Positions 51,442 to 61,264 of a stretch of DNA of 64,000 nt are shown here, piece after piece. Every line of letters starts with the position of its first letter. Position 1 is the first letter of the stretch. Source of the stretch: Rhodovulum sulfidophilum DSM 1374. GTDB taxonomy: Bacteria > Pseudomonadota > Alphaproteobacteria > Rhodobacterales > Rhodobacteraceae. Made by a program: the position numbers and the translations under genes. Below the pieces are notes generated by a model. The model saw only the letters and a program-made list of their open reading frames with translations. It had not been told where the DNA came from and searched no databases. The stretch is from the NCBI RefSeq assembly GCF_001633165.1, contig NZ_CP015418.1, forward strand, positions 1-64,000, read 5' to 3'.

Positions 51442-52042
51442 ATTTCTCACCTTAGGCATCTTAGTGCTGACTGTTGCCTGGCATTCGCAGGAGATCATTC
51501 CTGGTGTTTAGGACTTCGCCCTCCCTAATCTCTACCGGGTGCGGGGCTTTGCTCTTGTCTTATTTCTGGGCAATTTAGTCCGCATTGCGGTCATTCGTTG
51601 CACGACGTGCGAACGGCAACTCAGGGCCGGTCGATACGCTGAGCGCGTCGCTGCGCGTGCAAAATCGGCCTGGCGCGCTCTCTGGTCAGTTTCGGCTCGG
51701 AGCGGACCTGCGGCGGCGCAACGCGGCGCTTGAACGCCTGGCGCCCTCACTTGGGCGCTCGCTGCCGATAGCCGCCGTTCGGTCCCCCAAGCCCGATCCG
51801 GCAGCGGATCACGGAAGCGGTCGTTCATCCCCGCTGCGGCATGCCTTGGAGCCGCCAAGGTCCAGAGAGCGGGACAAACCCGCCACCCGCAGATATCAGA
51901 AAACAATGTGCACCCACGCGGACAAGCAGATGCAAGACCAGTTTCCCAAGCCTCATGTTGCCAAGGCACTTTTACCCCATGCCTTCGATCTGAGAGACGG
52001 AGCGCATGACGAGGCACATCTGCTGCGGGTCAGCTAAGGGCT
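51442..52042. repeat. Gene-free stretch with reverse copy of repeat R1
   Basis: 51600-51885 is repeat R1 in reverse (CGGTCGATACGCTGAGCGCG to GGCATGCCTTGGAGCCGCCA). 51886-52042 has no recognised feature. Confidence 0.65.
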
Positions 52043-53620
52043 TATTCCGTTGAAAAACTCGGCTCGGCGATCGCATTTCTCCTCGCTCAGGATTTGCGGC
52101 GCCTGCGCCTATCCTTCCTCAACAGGCGACCGGTGGGATCGGAAGGAGCTTTGCGAGCTTCCGGAGGTTCTGTGCGGTGGCTGCGAGGTGGAATTCATCA
52201 CGTGCGCCGCTCGGGCCCCGCAATCGGAGACGGCTGAGACCCAGGATGCGCTTCAAATGCGCGAAGAGCATCTCCACCTTTTTCCGGAGCTTGCAGGAGA
52301 TCGCGTAGTCGGTGGTCTGGGTGATCGCACGCGCTCGATCCCGGGAGGGCTCGAAGATCGACCGGAGGATTTTGCGCGAGGGTTCTTTGGGGCAGCAGCG
52401 CGCCTTCATGTCGCAGGCATCACAATCGGCCTTGCCGGCCCGGTAGCGGAGCATGCCATCCTCATCGGGTTTCTTTTCCCGGGGTTTCGTGAAGGACCGC
52501 CGACTCTGCTTCAACTCCTTGCCGCCCGGGCAGGTGTAAACATCCCTCTCGACGTCATAGGCGAAGTCGGCGCGCTCGAATGTCCCGTCTCTACGGCCTG
52601 ACTTGTCGATCACCGGGATATGGGGTGCGATGCCGCGCTGCCGATCCAGCCAGTCCAGCATGACGCCGGTGCCATAGGCGGTATCTGCGATCAGCCGTTC
52701 CGGTGCGATGTCGAAGGTATCGTTCACCCGGTCGATCATGGTCCGTACCGATCCAACCTCGGCCTGGCGGATCGACCGGGTGGCCTCCACATCGAGGATC
52801 ACGCCGTTGTCGGTGTCGATCAGGTAGTTGGTGGAATAGGCAAAGTAGGCCGGACCTCCCCGAGCCCCGGTCCATTGCGAAGCCGGATCGGAATGGGAGG
52901 TGAACTTCGGCTCGACCGGGCTCGCTGCACCGAAGGCGGCGTCATCGAGCGTTTCCAGGTATTCCCTGACAGCCCGGGGCGCCTCTTCAGGGTCGATGCT
53001 GCCCGGCTGCCAGTCTGACTTCGGCGTCGAGTTCTGCCGGTTCGCGTCGGCCTGGATGATACTGGCATCCGCGGCGAGGCGCTGGCCTCTGGCCAGGCCC
53101 TCCGCGATGCACCGGGCCACAACGGTCTCGAAGAGATGGCGCAACATGTCGCTGTCGCGGAAGCGGCCATGACGGTTCTTGGAGAAGGTCGAATGATCCG
53201 GCACGGGCACGGTCAGATCGAGGCGGCAGAACCAGCGGTAGGCGAGGTTGAGATGGACCTCCTCGCAGAGCCGGCGTTCGGACCGGATGCCGTCCGGCAT
53301 GGGCCTCGGACCAATGGCGGCACCATGCCGAACTGTAACCGACCAGAAGCATGCGGATCATCAGTTCCGGATCAACCGACGGCCGCCCCGTGGAGCTGTA
53401 GAACGGGGCCAGGTGCTGGCGGATGCCAGTCAGATCGACGAACCGATCCACAGATCGGAGCAGATGGTCTGGCGGCACATGCGCTTCGATCGAGAACTCG
53501 TAGAACAGAGCGCCTTGCGCTTCCTGCCGGGACCCCATCATCGCCGCTCACCTCTGACGGTTACAGCGATATTGAATCAACGGTCAGACCTTCGGACAAG
53601 TCGCGTTTTTCAACGGAATA
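52043..53620 (-). mobile_element. IS1182-like element with TATTCCGTTGAAAAAC ends
   Basis: About 1578 bp. Left end TATTCCGTTGAAAAACTCG, right end its inverted copy with one change (CGCGTTTTTCAACGGAATA). One transposase gene on the minus strand, broken. A solo right end is at 31069. The terminal GTTGAAAAACTC is shared with MITE-A. Confidence 0.85.
52119..53541 (-). pseudogene. IS1182-family transposase, broken frame
   Basis: N-terminal frame: FYEFSIEAHVPPDHLLRSVD, RPSVDPELMIRMLLVGYS, then out of frame at about 53325. The second frame resumes GIRSERRLCEEVHLNLAYRW and continues to 52119 with DDE-type parts LAADASIIQADANRQN and ADTAYGTGVMLDWL, a Cys-rich stretch (CDACDMKARCCP) and HLKRILGLSRLRLRGP. 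About 34 extra bases between GGTTACAGT and GGCATCCGG break the frame. Probably inactive. Confidence 0.82.
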
Positions 53621-53628
53621 GGCCGTCT

Positions 53629-53790
53629 GCGTCGCTGGTCGAGAGCTGTTCCATGGGCTAAGCGGATGTCCGCTTCTGCGATTCGTCAACTGTCGACAGC
53701 GGGGGGCGTCGAACGGCCGCTATCGGCAGAGAGCACCCAAGCGGTGTCACTCCGGTGCACAAGAACCACACCGCACCGCCGCAGGTCCTA
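53629..53790 (+). repeat. Dispersed repeats after the IS1182 element
   Basis: 53629-53700 resembles 7931-8010, and 53700-53785 (GAACGGCCGCTATCGGCAGA...) is a short copy of repeat R1. Same pairing and order as at 7931-8420. Confidence 0.6.
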
Positions 53791-53806
53791 TCCGAGCCCA
53801 TCCCCT

Positions 53807-54655
53807 TCATTCGGCGGCATGATCTGTGGAACATCCATCCATGGGTTTCCTGCCCGCCTCGCCCCTTTCTACCGCAGCGTAATAGACGAGCCGCAGATGC
53901 CGGTCCTGATCCACGATCAGCGTCGTATGGTCGAACGCAACCGGACCTCTGTCCGCCATGTCGAAGCTGCGGCGCCCTTCACAGCGCCCCTGCACATCAT
54001 GATCGTGCCATAGGCGGCGGAAGGTTCGAGACGTCGCTTGCAGGTGGTCCGCCAGAGCCTGCATGTCGGGCGCGTCCTTTCCGGCGGCATAGTCGCGCCG
54101 GAAACTGGCGACGATCTGGGGGGCCTGCCGGGGCCAGTCCTGCACGCGGCGGCTCAGCCGGTCATCGGCGAAATACATCCAGAGCATGTTCCGGCTTCCG
54201 GCTGGATAGTCCGAGAAGGCGAACAGCCCGTCGCCGGCCGCATTCCACCCGATGACATCCCAGCGGAGGTTCATCACGAAGGCGGGCCGCTCTGTCAGAT
54301 CGTCCAGCAGTCGGCGGATCAGCGGCGGCATCTCGCACCAGCTCTGCGCCGGAGCGGCGGGCAGCCGGTTCTGGGCAAGAAGATAGAGGTGCTGGCGTTC
54401 CTCGGGCGTCATCCGAAGAGCGCGGGCCACGTTTTCGAGAAGATGGGCCGAGACGCTGATCTCGCGCCCCTGTTCCAGCCATGTATACCAACTGAGACCG
54501 ATCCCCGCGACGGTCGCGACTTCCTCGCGCCGGAGCCCGGGGGTGCGGCGGCGGGCCGTGCGGGGCAGGCCTACATCTTCGGGCTGCACGCTGGCGCGCT
54601 TGCGGCGCAGAAACTCCGCCAGGTCGTGTCGGGTGCGCTAAAACCGTGCCGTCAT
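53807..54655 (-). pseudogene. MmyB-like XRE regulator with early stop codon
   Basis: XRE regulator with a MmyB-like ligand-binding domain: LAEFLRRKRASVQPEDVG and RTPGLRREEVATVAGIGLSW (HTH), then FVMNLRWDVIGWNAAGDGLF and NMLWMYFAD. The natural ATG at 54655 is followed by TAG as codon 6 (54638-54640). Translation could restart at GTG 54589, but that loses the first helix. Such regulators sit opposite the gene they control, here the MFS stub at 54746. Confidence 0.7.
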
Positions 54656-54745
54656 GGGAGCTCCAGTAACAGGATAACTTCCCCCATAGTAACATCATAC
54701 GGGATGAGTGACAGGCTTCATGATGTTGATAAAGGAGCCGTCACG

Positions 54746-54856
54746 ATGACTGTACCCGCCCGCCGCACGCTTGGTGCGACCCCGCTTTTTGCCCTGCTGC
54801 TTGGTGGCTTTATAACCATTTTCGATCTGTTCGTGGTGAATATGGCGCTGCCCTCC
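54746..54856 (+). pseudogene. N-terminal stub of an MFS transporter
   Basis: MTVPARRTLGATPLFALLLG, then GFITIFDLFVVNMALP, the first membrane helix and signature of drug-exporting MFS proteins. It is cut at 54856 by phage-derived sequence. AAAGGAG lies 8 bases before the ATG. Confidence 0.65.
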
Positions 54857-54964
54857 CGGCTCGGCTCGTACTGCCGCGACGGCCCCGAAACGGCAAATGT
54901 CGCAGCATCCGCGCTGCGCTGGCATGTGCAGATCGAGGGGCGGAAGCTGGTGGATGTCAGGCAT
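54857..54964 (-). pseudogene. Small phage gene, 3'-truncated copy
   Basis: MPDIHQLPPLDLHMPAQRGC and onward, the second copy of the gene at 19999-20118. It runs into the MFS stub without its own stop. Part of a block repeated from 20009-20167. Confidence 0.6.
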
Positions 54965-55282
54965 CGGGCTTTCCTTCCTTCATGGCGCAATCGACCAGTT
55001 CGGCGACGGCTTCGCGGAACGCCTTGTCGGCGGGGTCTTCGACCGGCTTCGGAAAGGCGTCCGAGGCCCGGCAGATACCGCCGCCGCATCCCTGCCCCTC
55101 GGTCACCAGCTCGCCGCAGGCGGGACAGATCCGGGGCTCTGCTGGCGGTTGCCCGGCCTCCGGATCGCCCAGCAGAAGCCGCTCCGCGCGGCGCGGATCG
55201 TTGGCCAGGCGCAGCCGCCAGCAGACGGGCCTCGCCCAGCTGCCCGCATTCTTGCCGGTCTCCAGCCTTCCGCCAGAGACTT
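54957..55282 (-). pseudogene. 5'-truncated phage zinc-binding protein
   Basis: Minus strand is open for 108 codons: VCWRLRLANDPRRAERLLLG, then RICPACGELVTEGQGCGGGI with a CxxC pair and two more Cys, and AELVDCAMKEGKPDA at the end. No start codon remains since FAAL sequence replaces it at 55283. The last codons recur at 20113. Confidence 0.55.
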
Positions 55283-55288
55283 CCCCTT

Positions 55289-56786
55289 ATGTTTCAATGG
55301 GATGTCATGGAAGACCTGACCTACCGCAATGACCTTTTCGCACAAACGCTGCTGGGAAACCTGCTGGAGCACGCGCGGATCAATGGCGGAAAGACCGCCT
55401 TTTCCTTCTATGGCGGGCCCGGTGCCCCCGAAGCCACGCTGGATTTCGCAGGCCTCGAACAGAGTGTCGCCCGCATGACCGCCGCGCTTTCACGGCGTGG
55501 GCTCCAGGAACGACCGGTGATGCTCGTCTATCCCGCCGGGATCGAGTTCGCCGTGAGCTTCCTTGCCGCCATGGCTGCGGGCTGCATCGCCGTGCCCTGT
55601 CCCGCTGGCGACTGGACCACACGCAAGCGCAGCCTGCCGAGGCTCCTGCATATCGCGGGCGATTGCATGCCCGCCGCCGCGATCGGACCGGCGAAGACGC
55701 TTGGCGGGCTCGATTTCGGACAGACCGTCCCGCATGTTTTCACCCACGAAGACCTCATGGCCGAAGATCCCGGCGATTTCAGCCTTGCCGACGTCGCGGC
55801 TGCGCTCGATCCGCATGCGGATGCCTATCTGCAATACAGTTCAGGCTCCACGCTCCGCCCCAAGGCGGTCAGGCTCACCCATGCCAATCTGTAAGCCTGC
55901 AACCGCACGACCGCAGAGGTGCTGGATTACGGACCGGACAGCATCGTCGTCAGCTGGATGCCGCATTACCACGATTATGCGCTTACCCAGGGCGTGGCCC
56001 TGCCCATCGCGCTCGGGGCGAGCTGCCATTTCATGGCGCCCGGGACCTTCCTGCGCCGCCCCATGCTCTGGTTACAGCTGATCTCGCAGACCCGCGCAAC
56101 CCATGCGGGAGGCCCGAACTTTTCCTGGGCCTATACGGCCGAGCGCCTGCGGCCGGGCGAAGAGGACGGGCTCGACCTGTCCTCCTGGATCTGCGGGCAC
56201 AGCGCCGCCGAACCGATCCGCCGCGAGGTGGTTGAATGCTTTCTCGAGAGGTTCGCGCCCTGCGGCCTGCGACCCGAAACGATGCGCTCTGCCTATGGCA
56301 TGGCCGAGACCGTGGCCGTTGTCACAGGCGGCCGCCTTGCAGGGCCGCGGGCCTTCCAGCGCATCCCCGAGCTGAACGGCCGCGGCCCGGAATTTGCCAA
56401 TTGCGGACGAAGCGATGCGCAGATGACCCTGCTGATCGTCGATCCGGAAACCCGCCATGCATTGCCCGAGGGCAAGGTCGGCGAGATCTGGATCCGGCAC
56501 GACTCCGTCGCCAAGGGATATCAGGGCCATGCCCGTGGCGTCGAAGACACGTTCCGCGCCGAGACCGCGGACGGCGACGGGCCGTTCCTGCGCTCAGGCG
56601 ATCTGGGCTTTCTCGACCAGGGCGACCTCTTCGTCACAGGCCGGCTGAAGGACGTGATCATCCTCAATGGCGAGAATATCTGGCCTCAGGATATCGAGAC
56701 GGTGGCGCAAGCCGCCGACCCGGCACTGCGCAGCGATGGCGGCACCGCCTTCGACGCCGCGGACGATGCGGGGCGGAGGGCTCTCA
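55289..56786 (+). pseudogene. Fatty acyl-AMP ligase, one in-frame stop and no C-terminus
   Basis: AMP-binding enzyme of the fatty acyl-AMP ligase type (activates fatty acids for lipid or polyketide synthesis). AYLQYSSGSTLRPKAVRLTH is the ATP-binding loop; SWMPHYHDYALTQGVALPIA and GMAETVAV, LRSGDLGFL, GRLKDVIILNGENIWPQDIE follow. TAA at 55892-55894 replaces an expected Gln in HANLQAC. The gene ends in repeat sequence at 56787, about 90 codons early. Start is ATG 55289 or 55307. Confidence 0.8.
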
Positions 56787-56860
56787 CGAAAGAGCCGCGA
56801 GACGGCGGTCGGGTCGACCGAGGCGGAGCCCGTTGGCGAGGTCAAATCGCCTAGCCGCAA
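56787..56860 (+). repeat. Dispersed repeat shared with 8088-8155
   Basis: AAAGAGCCGCGAGACGGCGG to GAGGTCAAATCGCCTAG. It cuts off the AMP-ligase. 56861-57047 holds nothing recognised. Confidence 0.6.
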
Positions 56861-57047
56861 TCTCTTGGCGGAGAGGGGCCCGTTACGGAAGTCCAGAGCC
56901 TGGAAGCCATGCGTCCAAACGATCGGCGTAGAGTTGCCGGTCTGCCGCGGATGCGGGCGCGGTTTTTGGCCGGCGACAATTTTTCGCACGTTGCCGACAT
57001 TTTACCCCCTTGCTAGAGCGCGCGGGAAAATGCGCGAAAGGCCTAAA

Positions 57048-57743
57048 ATGTTTCAAAAAATACTGCGGAAGCTTCCCTGGTACATCTACACGATCCTCGG
57101 GATTCTCGTTCTCTGTGGAACCTATCCTACCTTCCAGCAGGCCCGTCAGGAGGCCGCCGACGTGGCCGCCATCAGTGGCGAACCAGCCCCCACGATGCAG
57201 CCGCTCGACAGCTATATCGCGACCCGTAGTAACGAGGCGTTCCATCAGGCCGAGTTCGAGGCGAATATCGATGACTACTACTTTACGCTCGACAAGTCGC
57301 GCCGCCGTGGTCCCGACACCCATATCGTGGTGATGCCAATCTTTACGGGCGATGCCGCGCAAGAGGCCAAGCGGGCCTCGGGCGTTCTTTATTTCGACTC
57401 GGAAGAGGACATGAAGGCCTGGGCCCGCAACCATTCCGACGAAGCCTCGCAATCGCGCAGCGGGCACTGGCACCAGCAGATCCATGGCTACGAAGACCGC
57501 CATCCCGACCTTGTCGACATGGTGCGCGACACGCTCATAGATGACGGCTACACGCTGGAACAGCCCTTCCTGCATGTCCGTCCCTATTCCGGCAGCCGCG
57601 AGGCCGCGCTCGCCGCGCTGGCCACTCCCGATTACGTACCCGTCTACGTACTGCTGGGCGTCGGGGCCGTCCTTCTGGTAGTGTCCTTCGGCAAGCGCAT
57701 CTCGGCCCGGCAAACCCGCGATGCGGCCAACGGAGCCGCCTGA
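57048..57743 (+). CDS. Two-TM hypothetical protein
   Basis: A 231-residue membrane protein. First helix near the start (WYIYTILGILVLCGTYPTF), a periplasmic or cytoplasmic middle of 160 residues with HIVVMPIFTGDAAQEAKRAS and a His-rich turn (GHWHQQIHGYEDRHPD), and a second helix VPVYVLLGVGAVLLVVSF. ATG 57048 has AAAGG at 6 bases. No family recognised. Confidence 0.6.
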   Translation: MFQKILRKLPWYIYTILGILVLCGTYPTFQQARQEAADVAAISGEPAPTMQPLDSYIATRSNEAFHQAEFEANIDDYYFTLDKSRRRGPDTHIVVMPIFTGDAAQEAKRASGVLYFDSEEDMKAWARNHSDEASQSRSGHWHQQIHGYEDRHPDLVDMVRDTLIDDGYTLEQPFLHVRPYSGSREAALAALATPDYVPVYVLLGVGAVLLVVSFGKRISARQTRDAANGAA

Positions 57744-57778
57744 GGCGTACCGGTTCTACCGGCGGGAGAAGCAACCGT

Positions 57779-57883
57779 ATGGGAACCGACCAGCTGAAGG
57801 AATTGAAACGGTTTCAGAAGGAGAACGAACGGCTGAGGAATGCGGTGTCCGACCTCACGCCGGACAAGCTGATCTTGACCTAG
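57779..57883 (+). pseudogene. Fragment of IS3-family OrfA
   Basis: MGTDQLKELKRFQKENERLR, then NAVSDLTPDKLILT. The QLKELKRLQKEN-x-RLRRAVSDLTLDKLIL pattern is the leucine-zipper end of IS3-group OrfA. The rest of the IS is missing. Confidence 0.75.
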
Positions 57884-58034
57884 CAGGCTGCTGAAAAACT
57901 CAGACGACGACGGGTGAGGTGCATAGGTACCCCACTCAGGCGCGATCTCGTCGAGATGGTCATTTTCGTCCGTGCCAAGGCACGACCAATGTGACGAAAT
58001 CTGACGTTTGGTGGAGTTTTTCAGCGGCCTGCTA
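57881..58034. repeat. MITE-B, 154 bp with 21-base terminal inverted repeats
   Basis: Left end TAGCAGGCTGCTGAAAAACT, right end AGTTTTTCAGCGGCCTGCTA: inverted with one mismatch over 21 bases. The core has no reading frame. A similar end is at 46125. The TAG also serves as stop of the OrfA fragment. Confidence 0.8.
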
Positions 58035-58129
58035 AGCGGCGCGGGGAGTGAAGGGAGTCTTGGGAACGGTACGGGGGGATGCGAGGATCTCCCAACGGTC
58101 TTGCACGCGGAGACTCCGCCAGGGGAGGC

Positions 58130-61100
58130 TTAATGCGCTGCGAGCGCCGGATCCGACGGGATCGACCTTGCGGATCCCACCTTCGAAGACGAAGCCTGCC
58201 TCGAGTTTTCCCCGCTGTCGGCTCTCCGCTCGCTGACATAGGTGTGGTAGATCGCCGGAACTCCGATCAGCGTCAGGATCGAGGCAAAGCCGAGGCCGGC
58301 CATGATCGTCACCGCCATCGAGGCGAAGAACGGGTCGATCAGAAGCGGCGCCATGCCGAGGATCGTTGTGCCGGCGGCGAGAACGACCGGGCGAAGGCGG
58401 CTGACGCAGGCGGTGACGATGGCCTCGCGCTGCGGCAATCCGGCCTCGTCCTTCCGGGCGTCGATCTCTTCGACCAGCACAATGGCGTTCTTGATGAGCA
58501 TGCCCGAGAGGCTGAGCAGCCCGAGCAGCGCCGTGAAGCTGAACGGCAGGCCCGTCAGCAGAAGCCCGATACCGACGCCGGTGACCGCCATCGGCACGAC
58601 CGTCCAGACCACCGCCGTCTGCCGGAATTTCCCGAACAGCAAGATCGTGAGCAGCAGCATCGTCCCGAAGGAGAGCGGCATCTGCCGGGCAAGGCTCGCC
58701 TGGGCGTCGCCCGCGCTCTCGTATTCGCCTCCCCATTCCATGCGGTATCCGGACGGCATCGGGATCGCCTCGACGGCATCCTGCACCTCGGCAAAGGCCT
58801 CGGGGGGCAGGACATCGGGGGGCGTGAAAGCCTGCACGGTAATCGTGGGCTGCCGCGAGCGGCGCCGGATGAGCGTGTCACGGCTTCGTGGCTCGAAGCC
58901 GTCCAGGACCTGGCCGAGGCTGATGTAGCTTTCCGTGGCCGGGGCGTAGACTTGGGTGTCGATCAGTCGGGTCTGCGGGGCGCCGTCGATGCGCGGCTGG
59001 CGCAGGATCAGCGGGATCAGCCGGTCGCCCTCGCGGACCACCCCGGCCTGCACGCCGTCCGACACGAGCGCGATGGCATTCGCGACATCGCCCCGTCCGA
59101 TGCCAAGGGCGCTGGCCCGCGCGCTGCCGAAGACCGGCTGCGCCACGATCTCGCGCGCGCGCCAATCCGTGCGCTCGACCTGAAGCAGAGCCGTCCGCGT
59201 CTCGAGGATCTCCTGCACCTTGCCGGCAAGACCGCGCAGGACGTCCGCATCCGGCCCCGACAGGCGTATCTCGACATCGGCGGTGACGGGCGGGCCGTAG
59301 ATGATCTGCTCGACCCGTGTCTCCGCCCAGGGGACGATTTGCGCGGCCGCGGCCGAGAGGGCATCGCGGATGGTGGGGATCTGCTCTGGCTCTGCGACCC
59401 GGATCACGAGCTGGCCGTAAGAGGGGTTACTGTCGGCCGGCGCGTAGGTCAGAAAGAAACGCGACATCGGCGCCCCGGCGGTGGAGGTGACCGAGACGAC
59501 CTCGGGCCGGGTTGCGAGCCAGTCGGCCAGGCGCATCAGGTCCTTGTCGGTCGCCTGCACCGTGCTGCCCTGGGCCGCCTTGTAGTTCAGATAGACAAGC
59601 GGCGTGGTGGCGGGCGGGAAGAACTGCTGCCGCACGAAGCCCATGGACGCGACGCCCGCGGCGGTCGCGCCGACCAGGCCCGCGATCACCAGCCAGCGAA
59701 ACCGGATCGCGAGGCCCACGATGCGGCCATAGCCCCGGAAGAAGGCGCTGTCATAGGGATCGCGGCTGCCGGTGACCGACCCGGTGGGGAAGAGCCGGCT
59801 CGCGAGATAGGGCGTCACCGTCACCGCAAGACACCAGGACAGCAGAAGCGAGATGCTGATGACCGCGAACAGCGAGAACAGGAATTCTCCGGCGTCGCCG
59901 GGGCTCAGCGCGATCCCGGCGAAGGCCATGATGCCGATGATCGTGGCGATGAGAAGCGGCATCTGCGTGCTGCGCGCGACCTCGTCGGCGGCGTCTGCTG
60001 CGGGGCGACCGCGGCGCATGTCGGTCTGCATGCCCTCGGCGACGACGATGGCGTTGTCGACCAGCATTCCCATGGCGATGATCATCGCACCGAGGCTGAT
60101 CCGTTCGACCTCGATGCCGAAGAGATACATGAAGAAGAAGGTCGCGGTCACGGTCAGAAGCAGCGTGCCCCCGACGACCGCCGCCGCGCGCCATCCCATG
60201 AAAAGCGCGAGGACGGCGACGACCACACCCACCGAGACGGCGAGGTTCAGCAGGAACGCGTCATTGGCCTCGGCCACCACGCGGTGCTGCTCGTAGATCG
60301 GCTCGATCGCGACGCCTGCGGGGAGGACATGCGCGATCTCGTCGAGCCGCGCCTCGACCCGCGCACCGACGGTGACGATGTTCGCAGAGGTCAGGCCCGC
60401 GATGCCAAGCGTGAAGGCCTCGGTTCCGTTATGGCGCAGGATCTGGCTCGGCTCATCGATCCGGCCGCGATGGACGGAGGCGATGTCGGCAAGATTGATC
60501 ACCTCGCCGCGGTAACCGAAATTCAGGGCCGCGATCTTGCCGGTGCTGTCCTCCGCGCGCGGTGCTTCGATCCGGAGGTTCGCGTCCCCGGAAGGTAGCG
60601 CGCCGGTTGGCGTCACCGCGTCGGCCCCCGCAATGGCGCCAGAGAGCGCATCGGGCGGAATGCCGAGCGCGTCCAGCGTGGCGCTGTCGGGCTCGATGAA
60701 GATCGCCTCCTCGGGCAGGCCCTTGACCTCGACATTGGCGACCCCCACCACCGTCGACATCTCGCGGCGGAGAAAGGTGGCGATATCCCGGATCTCGGCA
60801 TCGGCATAGCCGGGCGCGCTGACGGCATAGAGCAGGCCGAAGACGTCTCCGAAATCGTCGTTCACGATCGGGGCCCGCGCTCCGGCGGGCAGGTCTGGCG
60901 TGGCATTCGTCACCCTGTCGCGCAGATCGTCCCAGACCTGCGGCAGCTCGGCCCCGCCGAAGGTGTCGCGGATCGTGACCTCGATCACCGACAGGCCCGG
61001 CGTATTCGTCGAGGTGACGTAGTCGACCTCGTTCATCTGCTGAAGCTCGGCCTCGAGCACATCCGAGACCTCGGTCGCGACTTCGGCAGCGCTCGCGCCT

Positions 61101-61264
61101 GGATAGGATGTGACGACGAGGGCAGATTTCAGCGTGAAGACCGGGTCCTCCAGCTTGCCGACGCCAAGATAGCCGGCAGCGCCGCCGAAGAGGCAAAGGA
61201 GGATCAGAAGCCATGTATAGAGCGGGCGTTCGATGGCGTTGCGGGCGATCTGCATCGAGCTCAC
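58130..61264 (-). CDS. RND efflux pump, inner-membrane permease
   Basis: A 1044-residue AcrB/MexB-like transporter that exports drugs or lipids using the proton gradient. It has the RND layout: TM1 (WLLILLCLFGGAAGYLGVG), periplasmic porter loop, TM2-7 with AMIIAMGMLVDNAIVVAEGM (the proton-relay Asp in GMLVDN), second loop, TM8-12 with FSFTALLGLLSLSGMLIKNA. Start is ATG 61264 (MSSMQIARNAI), overlapping the fusion-protein stop. Intact; no outer-membrane channel gene is in the window. Confidence 0.92.
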   Translation of the reverse strand: MSSMQIARNAIERPLYTWLLILLCLFGGAAGYLGVGKLEDPVFTLKSALVVTSYPGASAAEVATEVSDVLEAELQQMNEVDYVTSTNTPGLSVIEVTIRDTFGGAELPQVWDDLRDRVTNATPDLPAGARAPIVNDDFGDVFGLLYAVSAPGYADAEIRDIATFLRREMSTVVGVANVEVKGLPEEAIFIEPDSATLDALGIPPDALSGAIAGADAVTPTGALPSGDANLRIEAPRAEDSTGKIAALNFGYRGEVINLADIASVHRGRIDEPSQILRHNGTEAFTLGIAGLTSANIVTVGARVEARLDEIAHVLPAGVAIEPIYEQHRVVAEANDAFLLNLAVSVGVVVAVLALFMGWRAAAVVGGTLLLTVTATFFFMYLFGIEVERISLGAMIIAMGMLVDNAIVVAEGMQTDMRRGRPAADAADEVARSTQMPLLIATIIGIMAFAGIALSPGDAGEFLFSLFAVISISLLLSWCLAVTVTPYLASRLFPTGSVTGSRDPYDSAFFRGYGRIVGLAIRFRWLVIAGLVGATAAGVASMGFVRQQFFPPATTPLVYLNYKAAQGSTVQATDKDLMRLADWLATRPEVVSVTSTAGAPMSRFFLTYAPADSNPSYGQLVIRVAEPEQIPTIRDALSAAAAQIVPWAETRVEQIIYGPPVTADVEIRLSGPDADVLRGLAGKVQEILETRTALLQVERTDWRAREIVAQPVFGSARASALGIGRGDVANAIALVSDGVQAGVVREGDRLIPLILRQPRIDGAPQTRLIDTQVYAPATESYISLGQVLDGFEPRSRDTLIRRRSRQPTITVQAFTPPDVLPPEAFAEVQDAVEAIPMPSGYRMEWGGEYESAGDAQASLARQMPLSFGTMLLLTILLFGKFRQTAVVWTVVPMAVTGVGIGLLLTGLPFSFTALLGLLSLSGMLIKNAIVLVEEIDARKDEAGLPQREAIVTACVSRLRPVVLAAGTTILGMAPLLIDPFFASMAVTIMAGLGFASILTLIGVPAIYHTYVSERRADSGENSRQASSSKVGSARSIPSDPALAAH

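Noticed and set aside
54038-55894. A 618-residue protein spanning regulator, MFS and AMP-ligase regions
   Set aside because: The frame runs antisense to the MmyB-like gene and across two junctions; only the MFS stub and the AMP-ligase parts match known proteins.
42602-56786. Stop-codon reassignment or programmed readthrough
   Set aside because: Internal stops occur in only three genes, use both TAA and TAG, and lie beside other damage, while intact genes use all three stops normally. Simple decay explains it.
58079-60598. An 839-residue plus-strand protein, and other long frames opposite the RND genes
   Set aside because: They are antisense shadows of the RND permease and adaptor in GC-rich DNA; composition (Arg/Asp/His rich) is typical of shadow frames.
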